Below, piece by piece: positions 50,454 to 60,921 of a stretch of 64,000 nucleotides of DNA. The stretch is taken from positions 2,068,143 through 2,132,142 of the forward strand of contig NC_013520.1 in NCBI RefSeq assembly GCF_000024945.1, written 5' to 3'. The notes beneath the pieces are model-generated. The model made no database searches, was not told where the DNA came from, and saw nothing but the letters and a program-made list of their open reading frames with translations. The translations under genes and the position numbers were made by a program. Each line of letters begins with the position of its first letter. Within the stretch, counting starts at the first letter, position 1. Source of the stretch: Veillonella parvula DSM 2008. GTDB lineage: Bacteria; Bacillota; Negativicutes; Veillonellales; Veillonellaceae.

Positions 50454-51224
50454 TTATTTAGCTTTGGATGCTTTAATTACCTCTTTAGCTAATTTCGTAT
50501 ATACATCAGCACCTTTGGATTTTGGATCATATACAATAATTGGCTCCCCATAACTAGGTGCCTCACTTAAACGTACATTACGAGGAATAATTGTTTTATA
50601 TACTTTATTACCAAAGAATTTTTTTACTTCATCGGCTACTTGAATAGATAAATTTGTACGGCCATCAAACATAGTCAATAATACGCCTTCAATTTCAAGA
50701 TCTTTATTAGATGTTTGTTGTACAATTGTTATCGTTTTAACTAATTGACTAACTCCTTCCAATGCGTAAAATTCACTTTGAATCGGAATCAATACACTAT
50801 CAGCAGCAGTGAAGGCATTTAATGTTAATAACCCGAGAGATGGTGGACAGTCAATAACGATAAAATCATATGTATCTCGTACTGACACCAATGCTTTTTT
50901 CAACATTGTTTCACGTGAAACAACGGAAACTAATTCTACTTCAGCTCCAGCTAGTTGAATTGTTGCAGGCGCCACAAATAGGTTTTCAAGCATTGTAGGT
51001 TGTACAATATCAGCAATTGGTTCTCCATCAATTAGAACATCATGCACACAGAGCTCTAAATCATCCTTTTCAATACCTAGCCCAGAACTAGCATTACCTT
51101 GTGGATCCAAATCAACCAGTAACACTTTCTTACCTGCATCAGCTAAACAAGCACTTAAATTTACTGATGTTGTAGTTTTACCAACACCGCCTTTTTGATT
51201 AGTAATAGCTATAACTTTGCCCAC
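50454..51224 (-). CDS. parA: Chromosome partitioning ATPase ParA (Soj)
   Basis: A 256-residue deviant-Walker ATPase. [20 protein letters not shown] (KGGVGKTT) is at the N-terminus, [16 protein letters not shown] follows, and [17 protein letters not shown] is near residue 120. It forms ATP-dependent dimers on DNA and moves ParB-parS complexes near the origin. A parS site lies inside the gene (50907-50922). Its place close to rsmG-mnmG is conventional, but here three plus-strand methionine genes separate it from rsmG. Confidence 0.97.
   Translation of the reverse strand: MGKVIAITNQKGGVGKTTTSVNLSACLADAGKKVLLVDLDPQGNASSGLGIEKDDLELCVHDVLIDGEPIADIVQPTMLENLFVAPATIQLAGAEVELVSVVSRETMLKKALVSVRDTYDFIVIDCPPSLGLLTLNAFTAADSVLIPIQSEFYALEGVSQLVKTITIVQQTSNKDLEIEGVLLTMFDGRTNLSIQVADEVKKFFGNKVYKTIIPRNVRLSEAPSYGEPIIVYDPKSKGADVYTKLAKEVIKASKAK
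50907..50922. promoter_or_regulatory. parS: parS site inside parA
   Basis: TGTTTCACGTGAAACA, a perfect 16-bp palindrome, the ParB-binding consensus. Confidence 0.95.
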
Positions 51225-51418
51225 TTAATTCACCTCACATCTTCGTTCAAAATATTTCTTTTCCATTATAACATAAAACAATGCTAATTACGGTATTTAT
51301 AAATCAATTTCTCATTAATTTTTTATCTAATACATTATTTTCCACATACATTTATATTATGTCCATAAACTTATAGGTAAATAACTTCATTAATATAATT
51401 ACAACGCTTATTTTTTAT

Positions 51419-51434
51419 TGTTTCACGTGAAACA
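51419..51434. promoter_or_regulatory. parS: parS site
   Basis: TGTTTCACGTGAAACA, perfect consensus. Confidence 0.95.
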
Positions 51435-51516
51435 TAACAATTTATTCCTTTACTATATAAGTACAACACAAAATAAGAAAAATTACATCAAATGTTTTAT
51501 AAGTTTTACGATTAAA

Positions 51517-51532
51517 TGTTTCACGTGAAAAA
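51517..51532. promoter_or_regulatory. parS: parS-like site, one end mismatch
   Basis: TGTTTCACGTGAAAAA; the core TTTCACGTGAAA is intact. Confidence 0.75.
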
Positions 51533-51814
51533 TTTAAGGATTAAAATCTAACGCAAAAATTAAGTTGTAAAATTAATAAAAAATTTTACAGTAAAAAATT
51601 ATTACCTTAATATAAACTATACCAATAGACAAATATATACAAAATTATTTTATATCATCTTTTTTATTTATAGAACAACACTATTAGTGAAAGGTATAAA
51701 GTAATCAACTTTTGATCGGTAACATTATATATAACAATAATATACGAAATATAATGAACTAACATTAATATACTTATATATTCATAACAAACTATTAGAT
51801 TATGTTTAACAAAT

Positions 51815-51830
51815 TGTTTCACGTGAAACA
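51815..51830. promoter_or_regulatory. parS: parS site
   Basis: TGTTTCACGTGAAACA, perfect consensus. Confidence 0.95.
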
Positions 51831-52075
51831 TTAAGGTTAACATTAAATACATAAGAACTTCATTGCCAATAACTTTTACGATCAAAAAGCATTTTGATAT
51901 AACTTTAAACTATATCTATATACTACTAAATTATATGAGAATACAGGCCCTATATACTTTGACAGGTATTATCCATATCTATATACTATTAGTTAGATAG
52001 TAATTAGATTGATAATCTTAAGAGTCTAGAAAAATTACTTTATAAGATTTATATACAATTGATAATAGTAAGCAC

Positions 52076-52107
52076 ATGCTCTACGGACACGCAGAGCTTT
52101 TTATTTT
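52076..52107 (+). terminator. Attenuator-like hairpin before the methionine operon
   Basis: GCTCT ... AGAGC stem followed by TTTTTATTTT, ending about 10 bases before the SD GAGGAGGCG. Either the end of an upstream leader transcript or a control point. No known riboswitch consensus is visible. Confidence 0.5.
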
Positions 52108-52124
52108 GAAGAGGAGGCGTTTCC

Positions 52125-52892
52125 ATGCCCATCTATAACGGAATGCTTCCTGCCATCGACAAAGCAGAAGTAAAACGATACGCAGGACTTCGTCACGCTG
52201 AGGATTTCCCACAAAACTATGTTGACGAAGCATGTAAGGAAATCCAATTATTGGCTACACCTAGAGGTGTATATCAAGAATATGATTACGATGCAGAAAC
52301 AAAGACTATTTTAAGTAATCCACCCCTAAAAATTGAAGGTTCTATCATCGAAAAACATCTAGAAAAATCTACTAAAGTATACGTATTGGGCGTAACAGTC
52401 GGAGAAGATGTAGAAATTCGTAGTGAGCAGTTATTTAAACAAGGTAACTATACGGTAGGTTTATTACTTGATGCAGCGGCGACAACTGCTGTAGAACAGG
52501 TAGCTGATCAGGTAAACGAAGTAATCAATACGATTGCTAAGAAACAGGGATATAAGCCAACCTGGCGTTTTAGTCCTGGTTATGGCAATTGGCCATTAGA
52601 GATTCAGCCTGAATTAGCTAACATTATTAAAACTGAGCTAATTGGCTTACAAGTTACAGAAAACTATTTATTATTCCCACGTAAATCTGTAACAGCTATT
52701 ATTGGTTTAATGCCAGCAAATGAAGATATTAAAACAAAAAGAGGCTGTACATCTTGTTCACAACAAGACTGCGCTTCTCGTAAATTACCAGAGAAAGCAA
52801 CAGTTAACGACCAAGATAGGGGAGAAGAGGAAGGTAGCAAAACTACTGCTGATATTTCTGGCATCGCTATGAAAGGTCAACCAACAGAGTGA
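52125..52892 (+). CDS. Methionine synthase activation (AdoMet-binding) protein
   Basis: A 255-residue stand-alone version of the C-terminal reactivation domain of MetH. WRFSPGYGNWPLEIQPELAN near residue 145 is the diagnostic R-x-SPGYG-x-WP motif that binds AdoMet, and YLLFPRKSVTAIIGLMP near 185 is the following conserved strand. It reactivates oxidised cob(II)alamin in MetH by reductive methylation. The tail has a Cys-rich segment, CTSCSQQDCASR, absent from most MetH. A parS site lies in the 48-base gap before metH. SD GAGGAGGCGTTTCC precedes ATG 52125. Confidence 0.93.
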   Translation: MPIYNGMLPAIDKAEVKRYAGLRHAEDFPQNYVDEACKEIQLLATPRGVYQEYDYDAETKTILSNPPLKIEGSIIEKHLEKSTKVYVLGVTVGEDVEIRSEQLFKQGNYTVGLLLDAAATTAVEQVADQVNEVINTIAKKQGYKPTWRFSPGYGNWPLEIQPELANIIKTELIGLQVTENYLLFPRKSVTAIIGLMPANEDIKTKRGCTSCSQQDCASRKLPEKATVNDQDRGEEEGSKTTADISGIAMKGQPTE

Positions 52893-52908
52893 TGTTTCAC
52901 GTGAAACA
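52893..52908. promoter_or_regulatory. parS: parS site between the activation gene and metH
   Basis: TGTTTCACGTGAAACA starts within one base of the upstream stop codon; perfect consensus. Confidence 0.95.
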
Positions 52909-52940
52909 TTTTAATTTTAGGATGTTAAAGGAAGATATTT

Positions 52941-55376
52941 ATGTATATATTTGACGGTGCTATGGGCACAATGCTGCAAGCAGCAGGCTTAGAAGAGGGC
53001 TATTGTCCGGAGCTATTTAACGTAGAAAGACCAGAAGTAGTAAAGAATATTCACGCTCAATACTTACAACATGGCAGTGATGTAATCACAACAAATACGT
53101 TCGGCGCTTGTGGGCTTAAACTAGAAGATTATGACTTACAAGATCGTGTAAGAGAAATAAATATTGCTGCTGTAAAAGTAGCCAAAGAAGCGATTGCAGA
53201 AGTTAAACCATCTGCTCGTATAGCAGGCTCTATGGGTCCTACAGGTCGTTTCTTACAACCATTAGGCAATATGAGTTTTGATGATATTTACGACACATAC
53301 CGCGAGCAAGCCGAGGCTTTAATCGAAGGTGGTGTTGATTTCATCATCATTGAAACTATTATTGATGTACAGGAAATGCGTGCCGCTTTATTAGCCTCTT
53401 TAGATGCTCGTGAAGCAGCGGGAAAAACAAAAGAGGATGTACAAATCATCTGTCAATTTTCTTTCAGCGAAGATGGTCGTACTATTACTGGTACACCACC
53501 AGCAGTAGCAACTTCAATTGTTGAAGCTATTGGTGCTGATATCATCGGTATTAACTGTTCTCTTGGACCTGAGCAAATCACACCGCTAATCAAAGAGATT
53601 GCAAGTGTTACAAACTTACCAATCAGCTGTCAACCAAATGCCGGTATGCCACAACTGATTAATAAACAAACTGTATTCCCACTTACAGCAGAAGAAATGG
53701 GACCATTGATGCTCGATATCGTTGATGCAGGCACTAGTTATGTTGGTGGTTGCTGCGGTACGACACCAGCTCATATCCAATCTATTTCCAATGCTGTAAA
53801 AGCACATACACCTAAAGAGCGTGCTCATATCGAACCTAAAACAATTATTACAAGCCGTACTAGATTGTTAGAATTAGGTCACAATACAAAACCGCTTATC
53901 ATTGGTGAACGTATTAACCCAACAGGTCGTAAAGTTCTCGCTCAAGAATTGCGCGATGGCTCTTTCATCCGTGTTAAACGCGATGCCTTAGATCAAGTAG
54001 AGGCAGGTGCAGACATCCTCGATGTAAACATGGGCGTAGCTGGCATGGATCAATCACCCTTAATGGAACGTGCCATTTTCGAATTATCCATGCTCGTAGA
54101 AACTCCATTATCCATTGACACATTAGACCCAGTAGCTATGGAAGTAGCGCTTAAAAACTATCCAGGTCGTGCTCTCATCAACTCCGTAAATGGGGAGGAG
54201 GAGTCTATTACTCACGTAATGCCATTAGCTAAACGGTATGGTGCAGCATTGCTTTGCTTGCCAATCTGTAGTGGTGACTTACCTGAAAAAGCAGAGGATC
54301 GCGTTGCTTTAGCTGAAAGCATCGTAAATCGCGCTTATGGTTATGGTCTTCAACCACACGACTTATTACTCGATCCATTGGTATTAACACTTGCTAGCGG
54401 TGAAGATAGTGCACGCCAAACATTGCGTACGCTACAATTATATAAAGAGAAGTTTGGCTTTCCAACAGTAATGGGCTTGTCCAATATCTCCTTCGGTATG
54501 CCTCAACGTCCATATTTAAACGGCCAATTCTTAACAATGGCCCTTGCATGTGGCTTAACAACACCGATTATGAATCCACTCAATTATCCAGCAAAAAAAG
54601 CATTTGTATCTAGTACTACCTTACTAGGATGGGACCCAGGTTCTGCTGAATTTATTAAAGAATACGGCTATGAAGACGAAACGACTGCTCCTGGTAACTC
54701 TGCTCCTAAAGGGCCAGAAAAAAAATCATTCGATAGTAATGATCCTTTAGCCAATATTCGCGCATGTGTAGAACAAGGCGAAAAAGAAGCTATCATTGAT
54801 CTTGTAAAAAAAGCCTTAGCAGATGGTATCGACCCATTAGATCTTACGAAAAAAGGCTTATCCGAAGCAATGAACGTAGTAGGGGATAAGTTTGGTTCTG
54901 GTAAATTATTCTTACCACAAGTAATGCTTGCTGCTGAAACAATGCAGGCTGCTTTCAACACGATTAAAGAAATTATTCCTGCTAGTGAAAGCCTAGATAA
55001 AGGCACTGTTGTCGTGGCTACAGTTAAAGGCGACATTCACGATTTAGGTAAAAATATCGTAGCAGCATTGCTTGAAAACAACGGTTACAAAATCGTCGAC
55101 CTTGGCAAAGACGTTGACCCAGAAGTTATCGTACAAGCCATTAAAGATAACAAAGCCGCTCTAGTAGGTATTTGTTCCTTGATGACGACTACAATGCCAC
55201 AAATCGACAATACTATCGCTGCTATCCGTGCAGCAGGCCTTAAAACTAAGGTCATGGTTGGCGGCGCTGTAGTATCTCAAGACTACGCAGACCAAGCGGG
55301 CGCAGATATCTACGCTAAGGACGGCATCGCTGCTGTTAACCACGCTAACGATTTCTTTGAAACACTAGAAAAATAA
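52941..55376 (+). CDS. metH: Cobalamin-dependent methionine synthase, lacking activation domain
   Basis: 811 residues covering three of the four usual modules. (1) Homocysteine domain: FDGAMGTMLQAAGLEEG at the start, INCSLGPEQITPL near 203 and GGCCGTTPAHIQSI near 268 (zinc Cys). (2) Pterin/folate barrel: IIGERINPTGRKVL near 315 and ADILDVNMGVAGMD near 355. (3) Cap and B12 domain: VVVATVKGDIHDLGKNIVAA near 690, with the base-off His in D-x-H-x-x-G. The AdoMet reactivation domain (module 4) is a separate upstream gene. The enzyme transfers a methyl group from methyl-THF to homocysteine through B12. It is followed by metF 18 bases later. Confidence 0.97.
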   Translation: MYIFDGAMGTMLQAAGLEEGYCPELFNVERPEVVKNIHAQYLQHGSDVITTNTFGACGLKLEDYDLQDRVREINIAAVKVAKEAIAEVKPSARIAGSMGPTGRFLQPLGNMSFDDIYDTYREQAEALIEGGVDFIIIETIIDVQEMRAALLASLDAREAAGKTKEDVQIICQFSFSEDGRTITGTPPAVATSIVEAIGADIIGINCSLGPEQITPLIKEIASVTNLPISCQPNAGMPQLINKQTVFPLTAEEMGPLMLDIVDAGTSYVGGCCGTTPAHIQSISNAVKAHTPKERAHIEPKTIITSRTRLLELGHNTKPLIIGERINPTGRKVLAQELRDGSFIRVKRDALDQVEAGADILDVNMGVAGMDQSPLMERAIFELSMLVETPLSIDTLDPVAMEVALKNYPGRALINSVNGEEESITHVMPLAKRYGAALLCLPICSGDLPEKAEDRVALAESIVNRAYGYGLQPHDLLLDPLVLTLASGEDSARQTLRTLQLYKEKFGFPTVMGLSNISFGMPQRPYLNGQFLTMALACGLTTPIMNPLNYPAKKAFVSSTTLLGWDPGSAEFIKEYGYEDETTAPGNSAPKGPEKKSFDSNDPLANIRACVEQGEKEAIIDLVKKALADGIDPLDLTKKGLSEAMNVVGDKFGSGKLFLPQVMLAAETMQAAFNTIKEIIPASESLDKGTVVVATVKGDIHDLGKNIVAALLENNGYKIVDLGKDVDPEVIVQAIKDNKAALVGICSLMTTTMPQIDNTIAAIRAAGLKTKVMVGGAVVSQDYADQAGADIYAKDGIAAVNHANDFFETLEK

Positions 55377-55394
55377 TTTATAGTAACGAGGTAC

Positions 55395-56255
55395 ATGATG
55401 ACATTAAGAGAAAAACATCAACAAGGGCAGTTCACCATTACTGTTGAATTGGATCCTCCTAAAAGCAGTTCTGCGGAAAAAACCTTTGAACAAGCAGCTC
55501 GTTTGAAAGGGAAGGTGGATGCTATCAACATCGCTGATAGTCCTATGTCCAAAATGCGCATGAGCCCAATTTCTCTTTCTTATTTGTTACAGCATAACAA
55601 AGAGATTGAAACCATTTTCCACCTTACATGCCGCGACCGCAATATTATCGGTTTGCAATCTGAATTACTCGGTGCAGCAGCGTTGGGCGTGCACAACATT
55701 TTAACCCTCACTGGTGACAAACCAGATAACGGGGACCATCCATTTGCACAATCTGTATTTGAAGTCGACTGTATGGGACTACTCAATATCGCCAAGACAT
55801 TAAATGCAGGCAAAGACCTTGCAGGTAATGACCTAGACGCACCTACGAACTTCTACATCGGTGCAACTGGTAATCCTGGTGCTCCAGATTTAGAGATTGA
55901 ACGCCAAAAATTGGCTGCTAAAATTCAAAATGGCGCTCACTTTGTACAAACACAACCAATTTACGATTTAGAACAAGCAAAACGCTACATCGACAAGATG
56001 GCTGAATTCGATGTACCTATCATGCTTGGTTTGATTCCACTTAAAAGCTTTAAAATGGCTACATACCTCCACGAAAAAGTACCTGGAATTAACCTTACGC
56101 AAGAAATCTTGGACCGCATGGAAAAAGGTGGTAAAGAAGCGGGTACAGAAATTGCGATTGAAACACTTGAACAAATCAAGAAAATTGCAGCAGGCGTACA
56201 TATTATGCCTTTAAATGATATCGATACAACGTTACATATTATTGACCACGTATAA
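55395..56255 (+). CDS. metF: Methylenetetrahydrofolate reductase
   Basis: A 286-residue MetF-family TIM barrel. The start (TITVELDPPKSSSAEKTF) keeps the catalytic Glu strand, TIFHLTCRDRN near 74 (T-x-R-D-R-N) binds flavin and folate, ILTLTGDKPDNGDHPFAQSV near 105 is a strong family motif, and HFVQTQPIYDLEQAKRYID near 190 follows. It makes 5-methyl-THF for MetH. The start has two tandem ATGs after GAGGTAC. Together the three genes form a complete B12-dependent methylation unit. The likely electron donor is NADH or ferredoxin; no partner gene is present here. Confidence 0.93.
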   Translation: MMTLREKHQQGQFTITVELDPPKSSSAEKTFEQAARLKGKVDAINIADSPMSKMRMSPISLSYLLQHNKEIETIFHLTCRDRNIIGLQSELLGAAALGVHNILTLTGDKPDNGDHPFAQSVFEVDCMGLLNIAKTLNAGKDLAGNDLDAPTNFYIGATGNPGAPDLEIERQKLAAKIQNGAHFVQTQPIYDLEQAKRYIDKMAEFDVPIMLGLIPLKSFKMATYLHEKVPGINLTQEILDRMEKGGKEAGTEIAIETLEQIKKIAAGVHIMPLNDIDTTLHIIDHV

Positions 56256-56267
56256 GTCATTTTAATG

Positions 56268-56340
56268 TTTGCATAGAATACCTTTCCCACGGACTCCAAA
56301 GCGAGCTAAGTCGTCCTTAGGGAAAGGTATTCTATTTTCA
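56268..56340. terminator. Hairpin terminator with the shared loop motif
   Basis: Arms AGAATACCTTTCCC ... GGGAAAGGTATTCT; the loop contains CTCCAAAGCGAGCTAAGTCG, the reverse complement of the loop at 38.2 kb. Downstream of metF. Confidence 0.8.
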
Positions 56341-56465
56341 TTTAAACTAATTTATCCTATATCAAAATAACTCCTCCTTAAAATGTTGTTGTAAACGATA
56401 TCATTTAATAGGTAGTGGGGAGGGGGATAGAAAACGAGCTAAGTCATTCCTAATGAAAAGGAAAG

Positions 56466-56502
56466 AGGATGCAAATATAAGATTTGCATCCTCTTTTTGT
56501 AC
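56466..56502. terminator. Terminator between convergent metF and rsmG
   Basis: GAGGATGCAAAT ATAAG ATTTGCATCCTC followed by TTTTT. A part of the shared loop motif (CGAGCTAAGTCATT) appears about 35 bp to its left without a stem. Confidence 0.85.
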
Positions 56503-56560
56503 TTGTTTTGTATTGTATTGCTAGTTTTATTAAGTTTCACACGGTATGTACTAGTAAAAA

Positions 56561-57313
56561 TCATACTAATGGTTTATCTTTGATTTCTTTTGGTTTCCGT
56601 GGGTATTGTTTCGGTGTTTTACCTGTTTTCTTGATGTACAGAATGGCTCGTTTATCGTCTAAGGTTGGTAAAGTAACAGTCCTTATTTCTTCGATAGTAG
56701 CTTTTAGTATGCTAAGGGCTTTATTAGATTCTTTAACTTCTTCTTCGTAGATAGCTCCTTTTAAAGCAACTACATATCCACCTTCTTTTACATATGGCAC
56801 AGTCCATTCTAAAAGAATCGGCAAACGTGCCACGGCACGGCTCGTAGCAATATCAAAGCTTTCACGGTAATCTTGATGACTCAAATCCTCCGCACGTCCG
56901 TGTAAGGTAGTACAGTTCGTCAGTTTTAGTTCATCTATAACCGATTCCAAAAAGTTAAGCCGCTTTTTTAAAGAATCAAACAGGGTAACCTTGAGGCTAC
57001 GGTCATAGATAGCCAATGGAATACCAGGAAAACCTGCACCGGTACCAACATCGATAATCGTCATGCCAGATTTGATAATTTCAGAATCATAACATGAGAG
57101 GGAGTCAATCATATGCTTAATCACGACCTCTTTCATGTTTGTGATACCGGTTAGATTGAGATATTTATTTGTTTCAATCATATGCACATAATACAAATAA
57201 AAGTCTTTTGCTTGCTCTTCCGTACAGAGCAAACCAAAATGACTCATTTGCTCCATCATATATGAAACAAATTCAGACAGAGGTGCTATAGGCACATCGT
57301 ATTTTTCTTTCAT
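56561..57313 (-). CDS. rsmG: 16S rRNA (guanine-N7) methyltransferase RsmG
   Basis: 250 residues. The SAM-binding motif is MTIIDVGTGAGFPGIPLAIY near residue 83, with LFDSLKKRLNFLESVIDEL and IATSRAVARLPILLEWTVPY (SRAVA) as further family motifs. It methylates G527 of 16S rRNA; loss causes low-level streptomycin resistance. It is the last gene of the conserved origin-side operon and slightly longer than usual (about 240), with a Lys/Pro-rich tail (GKTPKQYPRKPKEIKDK). SD TAGGAGTACTT precedes ATG 57313. Confidence 0.96.
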   Translation of the reverse strand: MKEKYDVPIAPLSEFVSYMMEQMSHFGLLCTEEQAKDFYLYYVHMIETNKYLNLTGITNMKEVVIKHMIDSLSCYDSEIIKSGMTIIDVGTGAGFPGIPLAIYDRSLKVTLFDSLKKRLNFLESVIDELKLTNCTTLHGRAEDLSHQDYRESFDIATSRAVARLPILLEWTVPYVKEGGYVVALKGAIYEEEVKESNKALSILKATIEEIRTVTLPTLDDKRAILYIKKTGKTPKQYPRKPKEIKDKPLV

Positions 57314-57432
57314 AAGTACTCCTAATGAATTGTCTAATATGTATACGACAATAAGATTTGTAGGAAATATCTTTTAAAAAGTTCATATAAAATGCATGTT
57401 ATTACATGAATTCATATTATTACATGCTATTT

Positions 57433-59304
57433 TTATTTACTTCTGTTGTATTGCTCTAATTGGATCAATAGAACAGATACGTCTGCAGGGGAGACGCCAG
57501 AGATACGGCTTGCTTGGCCGATGGAGTGAGGACGAATCTTGTTGAGCTTTTGTTGAGCTTCAAGAGAAATGCCCTTAATTTCTGTGTAGTCCCATTCTTT
57601 TGGAAGAATTTTTTCTTCTAGTTTGCGAACTTTATCGACTTGGTCCATTTGCTTTTTAATGTACCCTTCGTAGGTAATGGAAATATCGACAGCCTCTTCT
57701 ACATCAGGTGTATAGCGTTTCAAACCAAATGCATCAGCTACAATGGCGTAAGAGAGTTCATTACGTTTTACTAAATCATAAGCATGAATACCTGTTCTAA
57801 TAGGTGCTGTACCTAAACCTTCAAGCAAAACTTGTGTTTCTTTAGACGGATTGACAGGTGTATTTCGTAACATATCCATTGCTTCTTCGATAGCAGCTTT
57901 CTTTGCTGTAAATTTGGCCCAACGATCGTCTTTTACAAGACCGATTTCACGGCCTTTTTCTGTAAGACGCAGGTCTGCATTATCTTGACGAAGCAATAGA
58001 CGGTATTCACTGCGGCTTGTCATCATGCGGTACGGTTCATTTGTCCCTTTTGTTACAAGATCATCGATAAGAACACCGATGTACGCTTCGGAGCGAGCAA
58101 GGATGAACGGTTCCTTCCCTTGAATCCACAATGCTGCGTTGATACCAGCCATGAGGCCTTGAGCAGCCGCTTCTTCATAGCCAGATGTACCGTTGGCTTG
58201 ACCTGCAGAGTAGAGACCTTCAATATGTTTCACTTGAAGTGCTGGTGTTAATTGCGTTGGATTCAAGCAATCGTATTCGATAGCATAGGCAGGACGCATA
58301 ATTTCAACATTCTCAAGACCTGGGATGGTACGCAAGAAAGCATATTGTACATCCATTGGAAGAGACGTACTCATACCTTGTACATACATTTCATTTGTAC
58401 CCGTGCCTTCTGGTTCTACGAATAATTGATGGCGTTCTTTATCGGCAAAGCGCACTACTTTATCTTCGATGGAAGGACAGTAACGAGGGCCTACGCCTTC
58501 GATTTTGCCACTATACATAGGAGCCCGGTGAATATTGCTATGAATGATTTCGTGCGTTTCTTTATTAGTATAGGTCAACCAACATACATCTTCATTACGA
58601 TTAATCCATTCATCCATGAAGGAAAATGCGTGATGATGTGCATCGCCTTCTTGAACTACCATATTTTCGAGGTTTAAAGTACGTTTATCTACACGTGCTG
58701 GTGTACCCGTCTTAAAGCGCATCAATTCAATACCATTATCGAGTAAGGATTGAGAGAAATGTTCCGCTACGCGTTGACCATTTGGACCGCCCACATAATC
58801 GATATCACCGATGAGGATTTTACCTTTCAAATAGGTACCTGTACAAAGAATAATAGCCTTAGCACCATAAAATTCACCAAGCTCTGTAACGATACCTATT
58901 ACCTTATCATCCTCAACCTTAAGTTCTGTCACCATAATTTGCTTAACATTAAGATTATCTGTATTCTCCAATGTTTGTTTCATCAAATGTTGGTATTTAA
59001 TCTTGTCGGATTGGCAGCGCAAAGAATGAACGGCAGGTCCTTTGCCCATATTGAGCATACGCATTTGGATAGCTGTAGCATCCGCATTGATACCCATTTG
59101 ACCGCCTAATGCGTCAACTTCGTAAACAAGATGGCTTTTACCAGGGCCACCCACGGCAGGGTTGCACGGCATAAGCGCAATATTATCTAAACTGATGGTC
59201 GCCATCAACGTGCGATGACCCATGCGAGCAGTGGCAAGAGCCGCCTCACAACCAGCATGACCGCCACCGATGACGATGACATCATAATTATCTACTGTGT
59301 ACAT
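57433..59304 (-). CDS. mnmG: tRNA uridine 5-carboxymethylaminomethyl modification enzyme MnmG
   Basis: 623 residues. The FAD-binding site is [20 protein letters not shown] at residues 9-28, and [20 protein letters not shown] near 45 contains the conserved catalytic Cys. [12 protein letters not shown] near 157, [20 protein letters not shown] near 368 and [17 protein letters not shown] in the C-terminal part complete the family picture. With MnmE it modifies U34 of certain tRNAs. It lies 50 bases downstream of mnmE. Normal length. Confidence 0.98.
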   Translation of the reverse strand: MYTVDNYDVIVIGGGHAGCEAALATARMGHRTLMATISLDNIALMPCNPAVGGPGKSHLVYEVDALGGQMGINADATAIQMRMLNMGKGPAVHSLRCQSDKIKYQHLMKQTLENTDNLNVKQIMVTELKVEDDKVIGIVTELGEFYGAKAIILCTGTYLKGKILIGDIDYVGGPNGQRVAEHFSQSLLDNGIELMRFKTGTPARVDKRTLNLENMVVQEGDAHHHAFSFMDEWINRNEDVCWLTYTNKETHEIIHSNIHRAPMYSGKIEGVGPRYCPSIEDKVVRFADKERHQLFVEPEGTGTNEMYVQGMSTSLPMDVQYAFLRTIPGLENVEIMRPAYAIEYDCLNPTQLTPALQVKHIEGLYSAGQANGTSGYEEAAAQGLMAGINAALWIQGKEPFILARSEAYIGVLIDDLVTKGTNEPYRMMTSRSEYRLLLRQDNADLRLTEKGREIGLVKDDRWAKFTAKKAAIEEAMDMLRNTPVNPSKETQVLLEGLGTAPIRTGIHAYDLVKRNELSYAIVADAFGLKRYTPDVEEAVDISITYEGYIKKQMDQVDKVRKLEEKILPKEWDYTEIKGISLEAQQKLNKIRPHSIGQASRISGVSPADVSVLLIQLEQYNRSK

Positions 59305-59354
59305 ATCAATTAAATTCCTTATATTTGTTACTTATCTTATTGTAAAAGTTTAAA

Positions 59355-60740
59355 TCACTTACCAAGGCAAAAACGACTAAACAATTCATCTATCATGCTT
59401 TCTCGGATGGTATCGCCCGTGATGTCGCCTAGTAGTTCCCAAGCGCTACGCAGGTCGGTGGCTACAAAATCTACAGGCATGCCCATGTCGATAGAGGAGA
59501 GGGCTTGTTCTACTTGAGCCTTCGCTTGTTCCATGAGGCTGATGTGGCGCACATTACTGATCATGGCGCTATTGTCTTGTTTTACGCGACCGCCGTAGAC
59601 GAGTTCTTGCACCCATTTGGCAAGAACCGCAGAGCCTTCACCTTCTTTAGCACTGATTCGTTCGATAGCCGTGAAGGTTCCGTGTTCTTTAATATTTTCA
59701 TCTGTAACGACTTGTGCCACATCGGACTTATTAAGGAGTACGATAGTATTCAAACCGCTCACAGAGGTCAAAATTTCGATTTCTTCAGGGGTTAAAGAAG
59801 TAGATCCGTCAATAACGCAGAGCACGATGTCTGCTTTGTTAATATAATCGCGAGCACGCTCCACACCGAGGGCTTCCACCGTATCTTGTGTGTCGCGAAT
59901 ACCTGCTGTATCGATGAGGCGCAAGGAAATGCCTTCTACGGTCATATATTCTTCAATACTATCGCGTGTCGTCCCCGGAATATCCGTTACGATAGCGCGA
60001 TTTTCGCGCAAGAGAGCGTTCATCAAGCTCGATTTACCTGCATTTGGACGGCCTACGATAACCGTCGTAATACCGTCCCGAATAAGGCGACCTGTATTAG
60101 CTGTGGACAAGAGTTCATCCATAGCTTTCAAAATAGGCTGCAACTGTTCACGAACCTCTTGGCTCGTTACGTCTTCTATATCCTCCTCAGGATAATCAAT
60201 GGTTACCTCTAAATGAGCAATCATGGCGATGAGCTGTTCTCGCACATCTTTTACAAAGGACGAAACAGTTCCATCTAGCTGAGCCACAGCGAGGGAGAGG
60301 GAGTCCTCCGTTTTTGCTTCAATAATATCAATGATCGCCTCCGCTTGGGTGAGGTCGATACGTCCGTTCATAAAGGCACGCTTCGTAAATTCGCCGGCCT
60401 CAGCCATGCGTACATCATGATTGACGAGCAATTTCAGAATTTGTCGAACCGGCACAATGCCACCGTGACACTGGATTTCTACCACATCTTCCGCCGTGTA
60501 AGAATGAGGGCCTTTCATTAATAATACAAGAACCTCGTCGATGGTCTTGTTCGTTGTAGGATCCACAATGGTCCCATATTGTATCGTTCTATTTTGGCAA
60601 TCCATCAAAGGAACGGTGCCAGTGCTCTTGAACAGGCTATTTACAATAGGAAAACTATCCTTGCCGCTAACACGAATAATACCAACCCCACCGATGCCGG
60701 GCGGTGTCGCAATGGCCGCTATTGTATCATCTATATACAT
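59355..60740 (-). CDS. mnmE: tRNA modification GTPase MnmE
   Basis: 461 residues. The N-terminal THF-binding domain (DTIAAIATPPGIGGVGIIRV) leads to helical parts that flank the G domain: VIVGRPNAGKSSLMNALL near residue 227, DIPGTTRDSIEEY, LIDTAGIRDTQDTVE and LLNKSD. The C-terminal FCLGK carries the Cys needed for tRNA modification. It is a dimeric, potassium-activated GTPase that works with MnmG. Confidence 0.98.
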   Translation of the reverse strand: MYIDDTIAAIATPPGIGGVGIIRVSGKDSFPIVNSLFKSTGTVPLMDCQNRTIQYGTIVDPTTNKTIDEVLVLLMKGPHSYTAEDVVEIQCHGGIVPVRQILKLLVNHDVRMAEAGEFTKRAFMNGRIDLTQAEAIIDIIEAKTEDSLSLAVAQLDGTVSSFVKDVREQLIAMIAHLEVTIDYPEEDIEDVTSQEVREQLQPILKAMDELLSTANTGRLIRDGITTVIVGRPNAGKSSLMNALLRENRAIVTDIPGTTRDSIEEYMTVEGISLRLIDTAGIRDTQDTVEALGVERARDYINKADIVLCVIDGSTSLTPEEIEILTSVSGLNTIVLLNKSDVAQVVTDENIKEHGTFTAIERISAKEGEGSAVLAKWVQELVYGGRVKQDNSAMISNVRHISLMEQAKAQVEQALSSIDMGMPVDFVATDLRSAWELLGDITGDTIRESMIDELFSRFCLGK

Positions 60741-60921
60741 ACATATCTCCGTATTTCGATTATTATCTTTTATATGTTCTTCGCCTGTGAAAGTTAAACT
60801 AAACCAATCTTACCCGTGCGAAGATTAACTTAGGTTAGCTTTCACCATAACCTAAAGAATAAAGGGAACAGCCCTCAAGTAACGGAGAATACCAGTTACC
60901 TGAAAGCTGCACCATTATATT

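Larger units (their letters stand above)
51225..52124. other. 900-bp AT-rich region with three parS sites
   Basis: No credible gene (the 73-codon open frame near 51.7 kb has no coding character). Its notable contents are parS at 51419, 51517 and 51815 and the hairpin before the methionine operon. It may be a centromere-like loading zone for ParB and SMC. Confidence 0.7.

Noticed and set aside
51664..51885. 73-codon minus-strand frame in the parS region
   Set aside because: Very AT-rich, contains a parS site, no good SD and no protein-like pattern.
51900..52124. Possible cobalamin or SAM riboswitch before the methionine genes
   Set aside because: I could not find the conserved boxes of either class; only a simple hairpin with a T run is visible.
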